NCBI RefSeq assembly: GCF_027887165.1 | Contig: NC_077229.1 | Span: forward strand, 114,403,520-114,467,519 | DNA: 64,000 nt | Source of the DNA: Monodelphis domestica | Taxonomy: Eukaryota; Chordata; Mammalia; Didelphimorphia; Didelphidae | Reading direction: 5' to 3' | Shown: positions 11,563 to 22,590 of the stretch, one piece after another | Position numbering within the stretch: position 1 is the first letter of the stretch | Layout of the letters: every line of letters begins with the position of its first letter | Notes under the pieces: model-generated | The model's input: the letters and a program-made list of their open reading frames with translations, nothing else | Told to the model about the DNA's origin: nothing | The model's database searches: none | Position numbers and translations under genes: made by a program

Positions 11563-12291
11563 GATCTCTGGTGGTCTTTCAGAGAACCTACACTGAGAAA
11601 AGTCTTGGTTAATTGGACAGGCACATGTGCTCTGGTGAAACCAGCTGTCCCTTTTACAGTGATGTATCTGAACCATACCACACAGATGTAAGATGAGAAC
11701 AAAGATGCTGTGGCCTCTCCTCAGGACTTGTTTGATCCCTCAGTCTACTTGGACATAATTGGGGTGCCCAGAGAAGCTCCAAATAAATTCAAAGTTAGAA
11801 ATCAAGTAGTTGCTGGTGTGGAATCTCTTTTCTGGTAGGTAGCAATAAACAAAATGGAATTATTAATTACACTTACTATAACCAACAAAGGTTTCTAAAT
11901 TATACCCAGGATGTAATGATAGATTTATCCCAACAGCTAGATGCAAGTAGTCAAATGACTTGGGAAAATAGAATGGCCCTGGACATGATTCTAGCCAAAG
12001 GAGGAGGGGTTTGTTTTATGATAAGAGGCAGTTGTACTTATATACCTAATTACACATCCCTGAACAGATCTGTCATGAGGACACCCTAAGGGTTAAGTTC
12101 ACTAAGGAGGTGAAAGAATTCAGGGGTGAATATGACCCCTTGGGTAAATTGGTGGGGCTCAGTGTTCCCTGGACATGGAGAAAAAAATTGTGCCAGTAAT
12201 ACTTGTAATTGCATATTTCATTTTGATTATTCCTTGTTTAATTCCATGTTTTATAACTTTCATTCAGAGGACAGTGAAGGACAAGCCATGA
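11563..12291 (+). pseudogene. Broken endogenous retrovirus env remnant (surface end plus transmembrane subunit)
   Basis: Conceptual translation gives the end of a retroviral surface subunit and most of a transmembrane subunit, gammaretrovirus-like in organisation. One frame from 11563 carries a 'NWTGTCALV' block and 'YLDIIGVPREAP'. It is broken by a TAA at 11689 and a TAG at 11836. Near 11853 a single-base shift leads into a 78-codon stretch (to TAA at 12087) with the heptad-repeat and disulfide-loop region, including 'WENRMALDMIL' and 'CFMIRGSCT'. The loop therefore reads C-x6-C-T where functional relatives have C-x6-C-C. A third frame (from 12092) covers the pre-membrane ectodomain. The first frame resumes near 12187 with a hydrophobic membrane span rich in I, V, L and F, then a short basic tail ending at TGA 12289. 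With these frame breaks and stops it cannot make an envelope protein. No pol or gag was recognised upstream. Confidence 0.8.
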
Positions 12292-12477
12292 TTCACAAGT
12301 TCCAGGTCCAGAGAGACTCAAGAATGATGATTTTGAGGAAACAAAATCCCTAGTGTTGACAAGATAGAAAATGAGGTAGAATCAGAAGCTGACTGCATGT
12401 TCCAACTCTGGGTTAAATAGCTAAGGAATGAGAACAACTTTGAAAATTTGAAATTTGAAAATTAAAATTGGAGGAAT

Positions 12478-13089
12478 TGTGGAGTGAGGAAATAATGCTA
12501 TTCTGAAAGTAATAGCTAGCAATATTAATCTCTTCAACATCAATACCCCTTGGACTCCAGAATTGGTAAGAGTCTCTCCTTTCTTGGCCTTCAACCCCTT
12601 TTGTCCCTTCCTCCACTCAATCTGTATTCCAGAGGCTAGGCGATAAGGGCTCAATCTCCTCCTGCTCTGCCTATCTACCTTGGCTGACAGCATTCTATGG
12701 CTCCTTCCTTTAGTTTTTCCTTCACCTTTTGCCAAGCCCAGCCTGTTCCAAAAGCAAGGTACTTTTATCCTAACGAAATATAGCAGTTCTGCTGGGAGGA
12801 TTCACAGCTTGGGCAGTCCTCCCCCTGCCTGTTCCAGGCACCAAACTTTTGGGTTTACATACTTTGTAAAAACACAGATCCCAAATTTTTGACCATCACT
12901 TAAACCAAGGATTATATTTTCCTATTAATTAGAAGTTCTGTTTTGGGGCATTTCTCTTGAATGTCCCCACCCCTGAGCTCCTTAGAATAAAACCATATGT
13001 GTTTTGCATTCTTAATGGACTCAAGTCTATTTTGGCAATTCTGGGTCACCTGCGGTAATTGAGGAACCCAGATTCTTCTGTCCCAAACA
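12478..13089 (+). mobile_element. Putative 3' LTR of the env-bearing ERV
   Basis: The region lies about 190 bp after the env stop, as a 3' LTR should. A purine-rich stretch (12465-12476) precedes a TGT start. The proposed end is ACA at 13087-13089, giving TG...CA termini and about 612 bp. A polyadenylation signal AATAAA lies at 12986-12991, about 100 bp from the proposed end, so R and U5 would be about 13000-13089. No second LTR copy was found in the window. The boundaries are inferred, not proven by a TSD. Confidence 0.55.
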
Positions 13090-13825
13090 GCAAGATTCTA
13101 GGATTTAGAACCTACTTCATCTAATTTCAGTGATCAGCTCATTCCCCAAAAGGATCTCCCATAGCTGGCCTCTGAGACCTCTCTTAGCACAAATCCTAGG
13201 CCAATTGCACATAAGATATTCCCCATTTAGGAACTTGTTTAGAGACTACCCAAAGCTCATTGTCTAAACCTTTGGGTGTGGGGAGAGACAGCAGTCTTCT
13301 CCTAGCATGCTTGAAATCCAGGGTCTGCCTGCTTTCCTAGTCAGTGCTCCATAATATGCCTATAGAAACCATTTTCTCTTATTCAGCCTACTCCTGGTTT
13401 AGTCTGACAACCATAAAAATGGTATATCACTGTATACCAAATTCAACTTGGCCTACCAGACGTCTATGTTTTTCTACAAAATAGACCTGGGATGTGAGTT
13501 GCCCAAAACTTGGACTTTGCCCTTCTGAAACAGAAGGCAGCCAAGAGAAGACCAAATTTAATTCTGTCTCTATTTCTAAGACAATGTATTTTTGGGCCTT
13601 AGAATTTGGCTTTTTCTTCTGACACTCAGAAAAAGGGAGTCTAGGAAGAATATGAAGAAGAGCTTAGCCAGTGACACAGCTGAGAAGTAGTCCAAGTCCT
13701 AACTCATCAGGAGGGCAAGTAGGACATGGCTGAGGAGGCAGCATAATATCTAAAAAGGACGAGATGGGATGGAGGTTTGAGTAAGAACAAAACTCACAGA
13801 ACAATAAACTTTGTTACCTATTCAG
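13090..13825. other. Unassigned sequence downstream of the LTR
   Basis: No recognisable gene or repeat. It is slightly more GC-rich than its surroundings and could be old unique sequence or an unclassified ERV. Confidence 0.35.
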
Positions 13826-13829
13826 GAGG

Positions 13830-14040
13830 GGGACAGGTGAAAACCTGAATGAAAATCAGTCCTAGGGGAAGGAAAGAAGCACAAAAGAATCTCTGCCCAT
13901 GGAATGACCCCAAACAGAGCAGCCTTAACCAGCCTTAAGTGCCAGGCTAACTGCCCACCTCAAAGAGCCTATTATAGTGTGATGAGTCAGTCAGGAAGGA
14001 TAAAGGGTCTGGGGGTAAACAGTGAACAGCCTCAATCCCC
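13830..14040. repeat. Local direct repeat, copy 1
   Basis: It shares 'gaaaatcagtcctag', 'gcacaaaagaatctct', 'ccaggctaa', 'ctgccc', 'gtcaggaaggataaaggg' and 'cagtgaac' with 14165-14400, in the same order and orientation. The offset is about 333 bp. An open frame (13904-14170) crosses the repeat, but no product is recognised. Confidence 0.75.
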
Positions 14041-14164
14041 ACATCTAAAAGGTTGGGGAATAGGAGTAACTGTAGCCTCTCAGGTTGAAAAAGTAGTTCC
14101 AGAGCAGAACATCTATAGGATCTCTAATAGGAGTCAGTTATTGACTGCTTTCCTACATGCACAA

Positions 14165-14400
14165 AGGTGAAGCCCTAATGAAAATCAGTCCTAGAGGAAG
14201 AAAAGCAGCACAAAAGAATCTCTTCCTGCGAAAGCATCCTAAACAGAGGAACTGAATAGGCCTGTCTAGTTCCAGGCTAAATGCCCCTCTCAAGGAGCCT
14301 TGATGCCCAGGGAAAAAAGGACACAGTTTTAATGTGCTGATACAGGGTTGTCAGGAAGGATAAAGGTTTTTCTACATACAGTGAACTGCCTGAATGAAGG
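14165..14400. repeat. Local direct repeat, copy 2
   Basis: This is the diverged partner of 13830-14040. It carries an extra ~25-bp purine-rich segment in the middle ('cccagggaaaaaaggacaca'). It is either a tandem duplication or two adjacent copies of an unnamed repeat. Confidence 0.75.
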
Positions 14401-14599
14401 CAATGCTATGAAAGAATCAGAAATGGCTTAAACGAGAGTAAGAACAGGAAAGATGTGATTTTGGTAGTCAAAATAAAAGAGTAAAGAGCTCTGAGCTGAT
14501 TAAAAAATATGAAAAATGCCTCAAAATGAATTCTGGAGCAACAGAGCCAAATGTGAAAAGTGAGAACTGTGATGAAAGTTTTCCTTACATAAGGCAGCA

Positions 14600-14612
14600 T
14601 GGAGGGTTGACT
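14600..14612. repeat. Target-site duplication of LINE-1, left copy (13 bp)
   Basis: The sequence 'tggagggttgact' is repeated perfectly at 17839-17851, just beyond the 5' end of the LINE-1. Confidence 0.85.
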
Positions 14613-14979
14613 ACAATTTTTATTTGGTCAATTTCAAACATTATTCATTGGTTTCAAAAATCATTCTATTCCTCCCTCCCCCTGCCTTTCCCATTGGTAA
14701 CACACAATTCCACTGGGTATTACATGTGTTCTTGATCAGAATCTATTTCCATGCTGTTGATGTTTGCACTAGGATGTTCATTTAGAGTCTATATCCCCAA
14801 CATATTCCCCTCGACCCATGTAATCAAGCAGTTTTTCTTCTGTGTTTCTACTCCCACAGTTTTTCCTCTGAATGCGTTCTCTCATAGATCCCGTCAAGTT
14901 GTTCAGGATCACTGCATTACCACTAATGGAGAAGTCTATTATATTTGATTGTACACAGAGACTGATACACTGTGGCACA

Positions 14980-16300
14980 ATGTTCTCCTGGTTCTGCTCC
15001 TTTGACTCTGCATAACTTCCTGGAGGTTGTTCCAGTCTCCCTGGAATTCCTCCACTTTATTATTCCTTTGAGCACAATAGTATTCCATCAACATATATCA
15101 CAATTTGTTCAGCTATTCCACAATTGAAGGGCATGCCCTCATTTTCCAATTTTTTTTTTTGCTAACACAAAGAGCAGCTATGAATATTCTTGTACATGTC
15201 TTTTTCCTTATTATCTTTGGGGGTACAAACTCAGCAGTGCTATGGCTGGATCAAAGGGTAGACAGTCTTTTGTCGCCCTTTGGGCATAGTTCCAAATTGC
15301 CCTCCAGAATGGTTGGATCAGTTCACAACTCCACCAGCAATGAATTAATGTCCTGACTTTGCCACATCCCCTCCAGCATTCATTACTTTCCTTTGCTGTC
15401 ATCTTAGCCAATCTGCTAGTTGTGAGGGGATACCTCAGTTGTTTTGATTTGCATTTCTCTGATAAGAGATTTAGAACACCTTTTCCTGTGCTTATTTTGA
15501 TTTGACTGAAAACTGCCTATTCCTGTCCCTTGCCAATTTATGAATTGGAGAATGGCTTGATTTTTTGTACAATTGATTTGGCTCTTTGTAAATTTGAGTA
15601 ATTAGACCTTTGTCAGGTTTTTGTTATGAAGATTGTTTCCCAATTTGTTGTTTCCCTTCTAATTTTGGTTAATTTGGTTTTGTTTGTATAAAAACCTTTT
15701 TAATTTGATGTAATCAAAATTTACATTGTGACTTTTTCTAAGTCTTGCTTGGTTTTAAAATCTTTCCTTTTCCAATAGTTCCTTTCCAATTCCAATGTTT
15801 TTCCAATTGTTCAAGTCTAGTTTTAATTGTATGGAAAGTGTTTTGTAGTTGTGTTCATATAGTTCCTGTGTTTGTCTCAGCAGATAGGTTTCCCAAGTAT
15901 TTTATATTGTCTAGGGTGATTTTAAATGGAATTTCTCTAATTCTTGCTAATGAGATGTGTTGGAGATACATAGAAATGCTGATGACTTATGTGGGTTTAT
16001 TTTGTATCCTGCAATTTTGCTAAAGATGTTGATTATTTCCACTAGCTTTTTAGTTGATTCTCTAGGATTCTTTTAGTAGACCATCATATCATCTGCAAAG
16101 AATGATGGCAATGAGGAGACCAAGCTAATTTTAATACTTTAAATTTCTTTTCTTCTCTTCTAATTGCTACTGCTAGTGTTTCTAGTACAATGTTAAATAA
16201 TAAAGGTGATAGTGGGCATCCTTATTTCACTCCTGATCTTATTGGGAATTCATCTATTTTATCCCCATTGCAGATGATGTTGGCTGATGGTTTTAGGTTA
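14980..16300 (-). pseudogene. LINE-1 ORF2 distal half (reverse transcriptase, truncated)
   Basis: The reverse complement of 16081-16100 reads F-A-D-D-M-M, the reverse-transcriptase catalytic box in its LINE-1 form. Upstream on the minus strand are the usual blocks around 16260-16130 (glycine/cysteine-rich 'GCPLS'-type region). Downstream is the C-terminal region, ending in sequence related to 'ccaaagggcgacaaaagact' and 'tttgatccagccatagcact'. Frameshifts and stops break the frame, and the N-terminal endonuclease is absent. Confidence 0.8.
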
Positions 16301-16368
16301 AAAAAAAATTTTTTTTAGGAAAGACCTTAAAGAAGTGAGTAAAAATTTTTTCCCTCTTATTTACCTTT

Positions 16369-16815
16369 TCATGTTTCTCTTGATCTTTGTGTTTGGATAT
16401 CAATTTTTCCACTTAGCTCTCTGGTCTTTTCTTTACAAATACTTGGAAATCTATTTTGTTGAATGCCCATACTTTCCCCTAGAAGTATATAGTCAGTTTT
16501 GATGGACAGGCGATTCTTTGTTGAAGACTCAATTCTTGCCTTTCTGAATTTCATGTTCCAAGCCTTGAAGTCCTTTAGTATGGAAGCTGCCAGGTCTTGT
16601 GTGATCCTGATTGGTATCTGAATTGTCTTTTTGGCTACTTGTAGAATTTTCTCCTTAGCTTGAAAGTTCTGGAATTTGGCAGTTACATTCCTTGGAGTTG
16701 TCTTTTGAGGATTTAGTGTAGTGGGTGTTCTATGAACTCTTTCTTGAACAAGGGAGCAAAATAGACACTGAATCAGGGCAGTTTTCTTAGATGATTTCTT
16801 GTAGTATGATATCAA
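16369..16815 (-). pseudogene. LINE-1 ORF1 C-terminal half (RNA-binding part)
   Basis: This is the longest open frame in the window, 148 codons. It matches the RRM end and C-terminal domain of the LINE-1 ORF1 protein, a trimeric RNA chaperone that coats LINE-1 RNA in the cytoplasm. Diagnostic blocks are 'RTPTTLNPQKTTPRNV', 'KEKILQVAKK' and 'IRITQDLAASIL', followed by a basic stretch and the usual C-terminal end. Normal ORF1p is roughly 340 residues; here the N-terminal coiled coil (about 16830-17330) is out of frame. It lies upstream of the truncated ORF2 in the same TSD-flanked insertion. Confidence 0.85.
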
Positions 16816-17329
16816 GATCTGTTTATTTCTAGATTTTCAGGTAAGCCAATGATTCTCAAATTGTTTCTCCTTGCTCTGTTTTCCTGATCAGTGAGATTTT
16901 TATGTTTTCTTCTATTTTTTCAGTCTTTTGACTTTGCAAGATCATTGTATTCCAGTTGCCTAATTTTGGTCTTTAAAGACTGGTTTTCCCTTTCAGTTTG
17001 GTCTAGCCTGCTTTTTGTGGCTTCCAGCTATTTTGAGTTCCTGTCCTTTAAACTGCTATTTTCTTTTTGAACTATTTCCCACTTTTCTTGCCAGAAGGCT
17101 TCCATCTTTTTGATAAGCTCCAACTTAAATTCTTCAAGAGCTTGTGGGCAATTTCCATTTTTCTTGGAAGGTTTTGGGTTTATTTGAATTTCCTCCTCTA
17201 TTTCCTTTGTAGCCTGTTTTTCTCCATAAAATTTTTTCCAGGATCAACCCCTTTTGGTGGAGGGAGGTTGTTGTTCCTGGGCACAGTTTGTCATCACTGT
17301 GGAGGTTTTTCCTTCCCTTTTTAGTCAGA

Positions 17330-17838
17330 AATCTGAGTGAGATGGGCAGGCTGGCTCTCTGTATGGAGTTAAGGAACAAGTATTTTGCCTAAGGCAAGCT
17401 CTCAAATCAGTAGCTTATGTTGTTTGCTTCCCTTCTCTGTGCTATCTTCCCTTGGAGCCCATTGTCTACACTCTTCAGCCTGCTGGAGTTTCAGGTGTAG
17501 CTGCTCTCAGGGGTTGGTCTTTGGTGGTCTTAGCTCCCAAGGACCTAGAGGTGCCCTTTCACTCACTCGCTGATTCTGACTGAGCACTGACTGACTCCAT
17601 AGGTGGGGTGGGTGTGGGTAGATCAGCTCGCATTTTGGTGGGAGCTGTTTCACCCCCTTATAGTGTGCAAATGCCTGAATCCCACATACCTTCAATGCTG
17701 TGCCCTACTGTAGAGTCCCTTCATTCTTATGAATTTGATTTTTTTAGTCTTTTGAGGTAGTCTATATTGGTGGGTGCTGAGGAGAGGATGAGTCTTGAGT
17801 CTAGACTGCCACCATGTTTACCCAGAACCCAGGACCTT
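17330..17838 (-). promoter_or_regulatory. LINE-1 5' UTR (internal promoter region)
   Basis: This GC-richer segment precedes ORF1 on the minus strand and ends in 'gtaaacatggtggcagtcta' when read from the 5' end. An 'ATGGTGGC' YY1-like motif next to the first bases is typical of mammalian LINE-1 5' ends. The segment abuts the TSD at 17839, so the 5' end is probably complete or nearly so. Confidence 0.65.
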
Positions 17839-17851
17839 TGGAGGGTTGACT
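17839..17851. repeat. Target-site duplication of LINE-1, right copy (13 bp)
   Basis: Perfect match to 14600-14612. Confidence 0.85.
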
Positions 17852-19060
17852 TTAAAGATTCATCTCACTGGTTTGAGAGGGGAGCAGGAGCATGGCACAA
17901 CTTGGGAGGTTCTGAGTGGGGTTAAAAGTCCCAGAAGACCAGTAGCCAAAATCCAGCTCAATCCAGAGCAGGCAGTATTTGGGAAAAATCAGCTGCAGGC
18001 TTCCCCATAACTAGCCACTAGGGCACCGAGTCAGTATTCATTGCAGGCCCTGGCAAGAATTTTGGACAGCATCCTGTTAGGATAACAAAGATTTGTGTTT
18101 TGTTAAATTTGTTTTATAGATATGAAATATTATCCTTGCAATCCTTTCTACCAGATTAGAGCTGAACTTTAGCACATAAGCAAAGAAAAAAAACAGGCCG
18201 GAAAATTTAGCAAAGGCAAAGAAAAACCTGACCTTAGAAAACAATTGCGTCAGAAGATCAAAACACAAACTTGGGGAAAAGACAACAAAATAGATACATG
18301 TGAAGCTTCAATGTATGAAAAGGTGTTGAACAAAAGAACTGGAAGACCTCAAGAAAGGAATTCAAAAAAATTATAACATGGAGAAAAAATCAGGAAAAGA
18401 AATGAGTCAACAGGTTGGTAAAAGATACAAACTCACTAAAGAAAACTCTCCCCAAACAAGAATTAGCCAAATGGAAAGAGGTACAAGACAAAAGAAATCT
18501 GCAATCTCATGAAAAAAAAAATAGAGAATAAATCCAGGAGACGTAAGCTAAGATTCATTGAACTACTGAAGAGCCATAATTAAAAAGGAGTCTAAACACA
18601 ATTATGAAAAATTATAAATAAAAACTGCCCTGATATTCTCAAAATATGACAGAAAGCAATACCAATCATCTCCTGAAAGATGTCAAAATAAAAACTCAAC
18701 TATTTTGGCCAAATTCTAGAACTCAGGCAAAGAAGAAAATACTGCAATCAGGAAGAAGAAATTCAGATATTGTAGAGCCACAGGATTATACAGCATCTAT
18801 ATTAAAGGACTAGACGGCTTGGAATACAATATACCAGATGAATTTAGAATTACAACCAAAAACCCTGTGAAACTAAGAATGAGGGGGGAAAAAAAGGATA
18901 TTTAATGAAATAAAGGACTTAGAGGCATTCCTGATGGAAAAGACTAGAGATAAACAGAAAATCTAATGATCAGAGACTCAAGAGAAGTATAAGAAGGTAG
19001 AAACAAGGAAAGAACTCAAAGGATTCAATTAGGAACAGAATAAAGTCTTAATATTTTTTA
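17852..19060 (+). mobile_element. Older LINE-1/HAL1-like copy carrying an ORF1 remnant
   Basis: An A-rich plus-strand sequence with the ORF1 layout: a 5' leader (17852-18180), a coiled-coil region rich in A (18180-18600), then RNA-binding blocks ('aatcatctcctgaaagatgt', 'ttttggccaaattctagaac', 'aagaagaaaatactgcaatc', 'gagccacaggattatacagc', 'attaaaggactagacggctt'). It ends near 'gaggcattcctgatggaaaa' and a short tail. No ORF2 follows, which fits a HAL1-type (ORF1-only) element or a truncated LINE-1. Many stops are present. The younger LINE-1 at 14613-17838 sits just upstream in the opposite orientation. Confidence 0.75.
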
Positions 19061-22000
19061 CTGACCCTTGGAAAAGTCGAGTCAAAACTAACTTCCCTTT
19101 GGCAATTAGTAAATTTGCAATATACCTTATTGTCAAAGAAAAGGGTATATACAACAGTTCTTTTTTAGGATCCTGTCTGATCAGAACAGAGATGAGTTGT
19201 CTTGCAACATAGTTCTCTATGCAGACATCTACTATTATGGTATCTGTCAAACTTCACCATTAAGTGTCGTGTACATGCCTTTTAACTTGTGGTGGTTAGG
19301 CACCAAGATTTACAATTATGTAAGTTCTCACACACACCCTCCCCCCTATGCTCTGCACCAACTTGACTCCATCCATATACCTTCTATACTCTGGGCTGGT
19401 ACTTCTGACAATCCAAATGAGAAAATCAAATGAATAATTCTGCCAAACCTCCTGGGTTTCTAAGAGCCACCTAAACAGAGCTTGAAAGATGCTTTCAGCC
19501 TCGTAGGCAAGCTTATTCACATTTAGACTTGCTGCAGGATGTTTTCATTGGTTTTTCTCACTATTCGTCAGCCAAGCAACTAGGAGAGGAATTGTGCATT
19601 TGGGGAGGAGGGCCAAGAATTATAGTGGATTGGATGTCAATTTTAAGATATGATCACATGAAGATATAATCTTTTCTTTGCCTTAATAGAATGTAGATTC
19701 TGCCCTCACTGAAGAGATTCAAGCAGTAACTATTTCATTTTGACTTCAGTGCTTTCTGATAAAAAAAAACATTCTATTCTGATTCACCTTGAATTATATA
19801 CATTGTTAAATCATGCACATTTTAATGTAAATGCTAATTTTATGATCAAACCAGCTTTCTTAAGCTTCAACATTCATCAATTTATTTCCACCATGGATAC
19901 AAGAATTGCATTGTCAACTTGCTGGCATGGTTTCATTTGGTAAGGGTAGAAAGCCTTGGATTCTAATTTCCCAACAAGAGGGAAGAGATTCATAAGATAC
20001 ACCAGAAAGCTTCTTCATTTAACATTCCTCATGGTGTCCTCGAACTACTTTTTACTCAGTCAACTGATATATTCCACCAAACAGGGTCCCCAAATGCTTT
20101 AGCTTCTCTTGTCATAGTTATACATGTTGATATTTTCAGAGCTGAGGCCAAGTTAAATATGGAGAGTGAAGATGTGGAGTTCCCCAAGTAGATGAGGTGG
20201 CTTTATTTCCTCAAAGACAGACCTTTCCAAGGTTTACATTTTCACTCCAATTGCTCAGAAAGAAGAGATAGGGTTAGAGATGTTGCTTTTGCTTGAAACA
20301 CTAGGAAACTAGAAATACAGTCCTGTCTTCCAGGAACTTTATAATTCTATAATGAACTCATGTATAGTATCATTTACTAGTTTTATATATGTCTAACAAA
20401 TTTTAAGTTATTGAAGCACAAACTAATCCTGGGTTAAAGCTTAGTCTTGTTGGCTAGAAATCTAGTCAACTTAATGCCCTGGAAACGAATCATTTTGTTG
20501 CTAATACCAGAGTACTAAGAATTATAAAAATGCTTAGCAATGGTCCTGGTGGCCTGGCAGGCAGTAGAAGTCTCCTTGAACATTCATGGAAGATCTCCCC
20601 AGAGTAAGCTAGAAATCCCATATTTATAAAGACACAAAATGGCAAGGTTGGCTTTCATTGACTACCTAGTTCTCTGTTCTGCTCTTTGGTAAGATTGTGG
20701 GAGGTAGGGGCAAGCCTAAGACAGCAGATTAAAGTCAGTAGGTTTGGTTTTTCTATTATTCTTCCCCTTTACCAATTTCTGGTTAAGCTAAAAGTGGCCT
20801 TTCCCCATGCCTAATTTTGCTCGCCATCTTGTTAGTGGGTGGAGAAGTACTTATGTGCAGCCATGTGCTGCTCGCTCCTACATGATCTGCATTTGACAGC
20901 AGTTCATTTTACAGAACTTAGATGGGATATTAGGGTCCAGTGAAACAGTCCCTTGCTGGATAGAAATTTGCCAAATAAATTCTATATTAGAGAAGTTACT
21001 GGTAGAGTTGTAAATATATTCAGAGAGCAGGAAATGCAAGAGGGAGAATTTGATATAGGTATTTGTGGTGCTTCCCTTATAAGGAGCTTCCAGAGGTGAA
21101 GGACTGATCAAGAGGTCTGGAGCACAGGATCGGTTTAGGGGGAAGACGACTGGTGGGGTAGGGGAAGACATGGAGATGGTCTCCCCAGGCCTGAAGAATG
21201 GAGGGGGTGGGATGTGAAAGCACCAGTGAGAGGTGAGTAGAGGAGAATCTGCATGAGACTGAACAATTTCACAAAGCACAATAATAAAGACTGATGTCAG
21301 TGAGAAATGAGTACCTGGCCAGGCAGATGGTTGGGGCTAATGTCAAAACTTCCAATGAGAAAGGAGAAGAATGGAGCTGCCCAATGAGGAGCCACAGATG
21401 AATGTATGGGAAAACTGCAAGAGTCCAATTGACTGGAGTAATGCAGGGTGATTAAAAAAATTTGAAGGGGAGGGAACAGGAGCTTAGACAGGTTTTCAAT
21501 ATAAAGATGTCCTTGACTTGAGTAAAAAATGAACAACTTCCAACTTAAGATTTTTGGTTTAGGCCAGTTATTTGAATGAGCAATTACTAATTTCCCCTTG
21601 TTAACTGAAGTACAGTCTCTAAAATTATGTCTATATTTTATGTTCTCTTCTTACCTTCCAATGAAGGATTGAATAACTAAACCCTGATAACATATGCACA
21701 TGGTCCTATAAAATAGTTTACTGACCTTGACTAAATATATTACAGGCAATTCTCTTCACCCTTTGTCAGTTGCTTTCTCAAGCATGCTCAAACAAACTTC
21801 ATTGTAATGGTTTCTGGTCAATTGATTCTAGAAGGACTGGGATTGTGTCTCAGGGAATAATGTTTTAGGCTTCCAGTTTGGCTAAATCTAGCTGGCCCTC
21901 TGGCTACAGATCTAAGCTTCACACTTCCTTGTACATTGATCCCAGCAGGTTGTCTCACCTGCTTTTGACAGCAAGCAGTCCACTGACCAAGAAATTGCTG

Positions 22001-22590
22001 ATATTGGCTTGGAGGAAAATAAACTGTTAAACATCTGATAGCTTAGATCAGAGTGGCATTAAGACTTAAGAGTCTATATTGCAAATCCTCCTACTATAGT
22101 TTTTAAAGAGTACCAGATTTAGAAAAATGCCAAAACAGCACCAGCTTCTAGATTCAGTCTCCATCTGCACAAAAGGTAGACAATTCTATGGAAGCCCTAA
22201 GCAAAGATAAGGAAGAGTAGGTAGAAAGCAGCCAAGTCCCTGACAGCAGAGGACAGACTTTCTTGGATGCATCAAATGGGGCCATAAACCTTATGAACTG
22301 TAGGTAGTGAGGCCAGATCACTAACTTGACTAGTTCCCTCAACACCACACAGTTCCAAAAAAATTAGTGACCCAAAACACTGTTTAGAAGTGAATTAAAA
22401 TTGAGGAAGACTGAAGTATCAAGCCTCCAGATTCTACTTTCTAAGTCAGTGACCTAATACTTCCCATCGTTTCCAAGTGAATTACTGTTTAAATTGTTAA
22501 TTAAAAAAAAAACTCAAGGCCAGACCCTCACAATAAGGATAGGGACAAAGATGTAGCTGATTGACTATCACCCAGATCTTTGAAACCACT
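19061..22590. other. Unassigned sequence, no gene seen
   Basis: ORFs up to 133 codons (20878-21279, minus strand) show no recognisable domain. 21100-21480 is purine-rich on the plus strand. I cannot assign repeat families by eye. Confidence 0.35.

Larger units (their letters stand above)
14613..17838 (-). mobile_element. LINE-1 with intact ends but large internal deletion
   Basis: On the minus strand the order is 5' UTR (about 17838-17330), ORF1 (about 17330-16369), a short inter-ORF piece, the distal half of ORF2 (about 16300-14980) and the 3' UTR (about 14980-14613). A perfect 13-bp TSD brackets it. The total is about 3.2 kb against 6-7 kb for full-length mammalian LINE-1. ORF1 jumps almost directly to mid reverse transcriptase, so the endonuclease domain and the first part of the reverse transcriptase are gone. 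The FADD catalytic box survives (16081-16100). The element is non-autonomous, and reading frames in ORF2 are broken. Confidence 0.88.

Noticed and set aside
15105..16023. Plus-strand ORFs of 83 and 92 codons (15105-15356, 15745-16023)
   Set aside because: They are antisense shadows of LINE-1 ORF2 on the minus strand.
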